From Lateolabrax maculatus (taxonomy: Eukaryota > Chordata > Actinopteri > Acropomatiformes > Lateolabracidae), in contig CM062213.1 in NCBI GenBank assembly GCA_031216445.1, positions 8,028,501 through 8,092,500 of the forward strand: 64,000 bases of DNA, written 5' to 3'. Below, piece after piece: positions 62,231 through 64,000 of the stretch. Both the position numbers and the translations under genes were made by a program. The notes beneath the pieces were generated by a model. That model saw only the letters and a list, made by a program, of their open reading frames with translations, did not search any database and was not told the DNA's origin. Within the stretch, counting starts at the first letter, position 1. Every line of letters starts with the position of its first letter.

Positions 62231-62260
<30 letters not shown>
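62231..62260. repeat. (CA)n microsatellite
   Basis: CA array between two candidate conserved blocks. Confidence 0.94.
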
Positions 62261-62262
<2 letters not shown>

Positions 62263-62289
62263 ACACACACACGCAGACAGACACACACG

Positions 62290-62480
62290 CCAGACACCAG
62301 TGCTATTGCAGTGCTATTTGCATTCGTCTCCGTGATGAAAGCCTAATTCTCCCAGTTAAAACATTAGCAGTCATTTACAGTGGGTCACAGCACATGTGCC
62401 ACTCATCTCCACTCCCTCCGGCTGAGAGGGGGGCGACAACTGGAGGCAGAATTTTCGGAAGAAGAATTGAATTAGGTACC
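62290..62480. promoter_or_regulatory. Candidate conserved non-coding element in foxp4 intron
   Basis: Contains an octamer ATTTGCAT (POU-type site), CTAATTCTCCC and AAAACATTAGCAGTCATTTAC. Non-repetitive and non-coding. Confidence 0.33.
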
Positions 62481-62654
62481 ACAAAAAAGAGACAAAATTT
62501 CGGGTTCATAGTTGCTACTGGAAGTGTATATAGATTCATACGGGAAATATTTGAGTATTGTTCAGTCCAGCTGCGTTTCTGCTGCTGCCTGATGCATGCT
62601 GGGATAGGCTACATCCCATATGATTTGTGATGACTTGCGACCAGATTAGTGTTT

Positions 62655-63105
62655 TAGAGGTGGTGGATGAAGTATTGAGATCCTTTACTTAAGCAAAAGC
62701 AGCAATATTGCACTGTGAAAATATAAAAAAAAAATATTAAGTAAAAGTCCTGCATTGAAAAGTACTCATAATGCAGAAAAAAGTCTCTTTGAGTGTTAAA
62801 CTACTATAAATTACATTATTGGATAAATATTATTGATGCATTAATGTGTATGCAGAATTTTACTGTTGCAGTTGGTCAAGGTGGAGCTAATTTGAACTAT
62901 TTTATATACTGTTGGAAAGTTTAATCTATAAAAATGTATCATATCTTATAACTCATTATATGTTTTGTATGTTTTATGTTAATCTACAAAGCAACTAGTA
63001 AACAAAGCTGTATATTAACTGTAGTGGAGTACATTTTCTTAATGAGGAGTGGAACTGTTAAGTAGCATGTAATGGAACTGCTTAACTAAGTAGTGCTGTA
63101 CTGGT
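62655..63105. mobile_element. Teleost non-autonomous repeat copy
   Basis: Starts with GTGGATGAAGTATTGAGATC, CTTTACTTAAGCAAAAGCAG and GTAAAAGTCCTGCATTGAAA, the recognisable opening of one of the most common teleost repeats, as I remember it. No coding capacity. Ends are approximate. Confidence 0.65.
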
Positions 63106-63269
63106 AATAAAACCTCTTCTTTTGGGCCTCCAGCACCTCACCCCTTTATTTTTCTCTCTCTCTTGTCTCTTCCTCATTCTCTGTCCCTTCGTTTCTATGA
63201 TCAATGACTTCCACTTCCTGACACCACTGCTGTCCTCATGAAATATAACGGCTTATTAAAGGACATACA

Positions 63270-63430
63270 TCTCTGCGGCCCTATTTGACTCACTGAGCTG
63301 CTATATAAATACATAAGGCCATGCCGAGCTATATTTAAAGGTCTGCGAGGCCAACGGCACAGGAAGCAGACACCAGACATTAATAGTTAAAATTCATAAA
63401 AGTCAGATGAGGAGGTAAAGATATTCCTGG
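63270..63430. promoter_or_regulatory. Candidate conserved non-coding element in foxp4 intron
   Basis: Block with TATAAATACATAAGGCC, CTATATTTAAAGGTCTGCG and ACATTAATAGTTAAAATTC words, retained CpGs and no repeat. Possible enhancer by texture only. Confidence 0.33.
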
Positions 63431-63676
63431 CTGCCCCATCTCTTAACCTTCTCCGCACCCCTCCCTCCATCCCTCCATCCCTCCATCATCCCTCCCCTCC
63501 CCGATTTAGGGCTATTAGAGGAAGGCCGGGGTCTCTCCTCACCCCTCCTTCCCCTGTCTCTCTCACTCCTTTGCTCGTTCTCTCACTTTCCCTCTCTCTG
63601 GAGGAACTGACACTCAAATTAGTGTGAGGCTTCTGTAGAAAATGGGTCAGCACCTACAATTGTGGGATCAGGCCAG

Positions 63677-63700
63677 GTGTGTGTGTGTGTGTGTGTGTGT
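63677..63700. repeat. (GT)n microsatellite
   Basis: Perfect GT array followed by GA-rich DNA. Confidence 0.94.
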
Positions 63701-64000
63701 CAGAGAGAGAGAGACAGATGAAGAGGGAGAGAGAGACAGAGAGAGACGGAGAGAGAAATTCAATGTGTGTGATCATGAGCATGGTGTGTGTGTGTCAGCT
63801 TTGTATGTGTGTCTTTGTAATGAGGCTGTATAACGGCTGGATGTGGCTCTGCCAGGCTAAGTGGGGCCGCCTCTCCATGTGCCATGTTGGAGGTGAGAGA
63901 ATTGTTTAGGGCTGAGAGGAAGGGAGAGAGTGAGAAAGAAGTAGGGAAAGAGAGAAGTAGGAAAGTGTCTCATAAAGGACAGAAACAGGCAATAACTGTC

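Larger units (their letters stand above)
61166..64000 (-). other. foxp4: foxp4 intron inside the forkhead domain (partial)
   Basis: At least 2.8 kb. The exon for the first half of the forkhead domain is not found before the window edge. The intron holds a CA array at 62,231-62,260, a GT array at 63,677-63,700, a CCAT/CCCT-rich stretch near 63,460-63,490, a teleost repeat at 62,655-63,105 and non-repetitive candidate enhancers. Confidence 0.8.

Noticed and set aside
1..64000. CRISPR array, phage, integron or other prokaryotic system
   Set aside because: The repeats are dinucleotide microsatellites without spacers, and the genes are spliced vertebrate genes.

Overview
The window is vertebrate nuclear DNA, almost certainly from a ray-finned (teleost) fish. 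The signs are small genes with long introns, GT-AG exons, very dense (CA)n/(GT)n/(CT)n microsatellites, and interspersed repeats of types common in teleost genomes. Two protein genes can be assembled with confidence, both on the minus strand: the 3' part of foxp4 (forkhead transcription factor) and the complete coding region of mdfi (MyoD family inhibitor, I-mfa). FOXP4 and MDFI are also neighbours in the same order and orientation in mammals, which supports both calls.

Layout, left to right. 1-20,570: no gene I can defend. It holds microsatellites, repeat fragments, several non-repetitive blocks rich in TAAT/ATTA words that look like conserved non-coding elements, and one coding-looking open frame with a membrane-type segment at 9,375-9,701. 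About 20,570-44,050: mdfi. Its four coding exons lie at 42,441-42,291, 32,480-32,343, 23,276-22,905 and 21,954-21,701, and all phases agree, giving 304 residues. A probable non-coding first exon and promoter lie in a GC-rich block at 43.6-44.15 kb. About 44.1-52.76 kb: spacer between the genes, with a large teleost-type repeat that contains a 32-base C run. A small hAT-type element with an 8-bp target duplication sits just past the foxp4 poly(A) signal. 52,765-61,165: foxp4 3' end, consisting of a long 3' UTR and four coding exons (second half of the forkhead domain to the stop). 61,166-64,000: the next foxp4 intron. The upstream exons lie outside the window.

How the genes relate. FOXP4 is a nuclear DNA-binding repressor. 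MDFI holds myogenic bHLH factors and other regulators in an inactive state. They share a strand and neighbourhood, but nothing in the sequence shows that they share a transcript or act together.

Most unusual points. Two successive foxp4 3' splice sites have (UG)n in place of a polypyrimidine tract, and a (CA)n tract begins 10 bases after the forkhead-exon donor. The mdfi protein carries an 11-histidine tract encoded by a CA-repeat-like stretch. Several unexplained conserved-looking non-coding blocks flank and fill both genes. No operon-like, CRISPR, phage or other microbial system is present.
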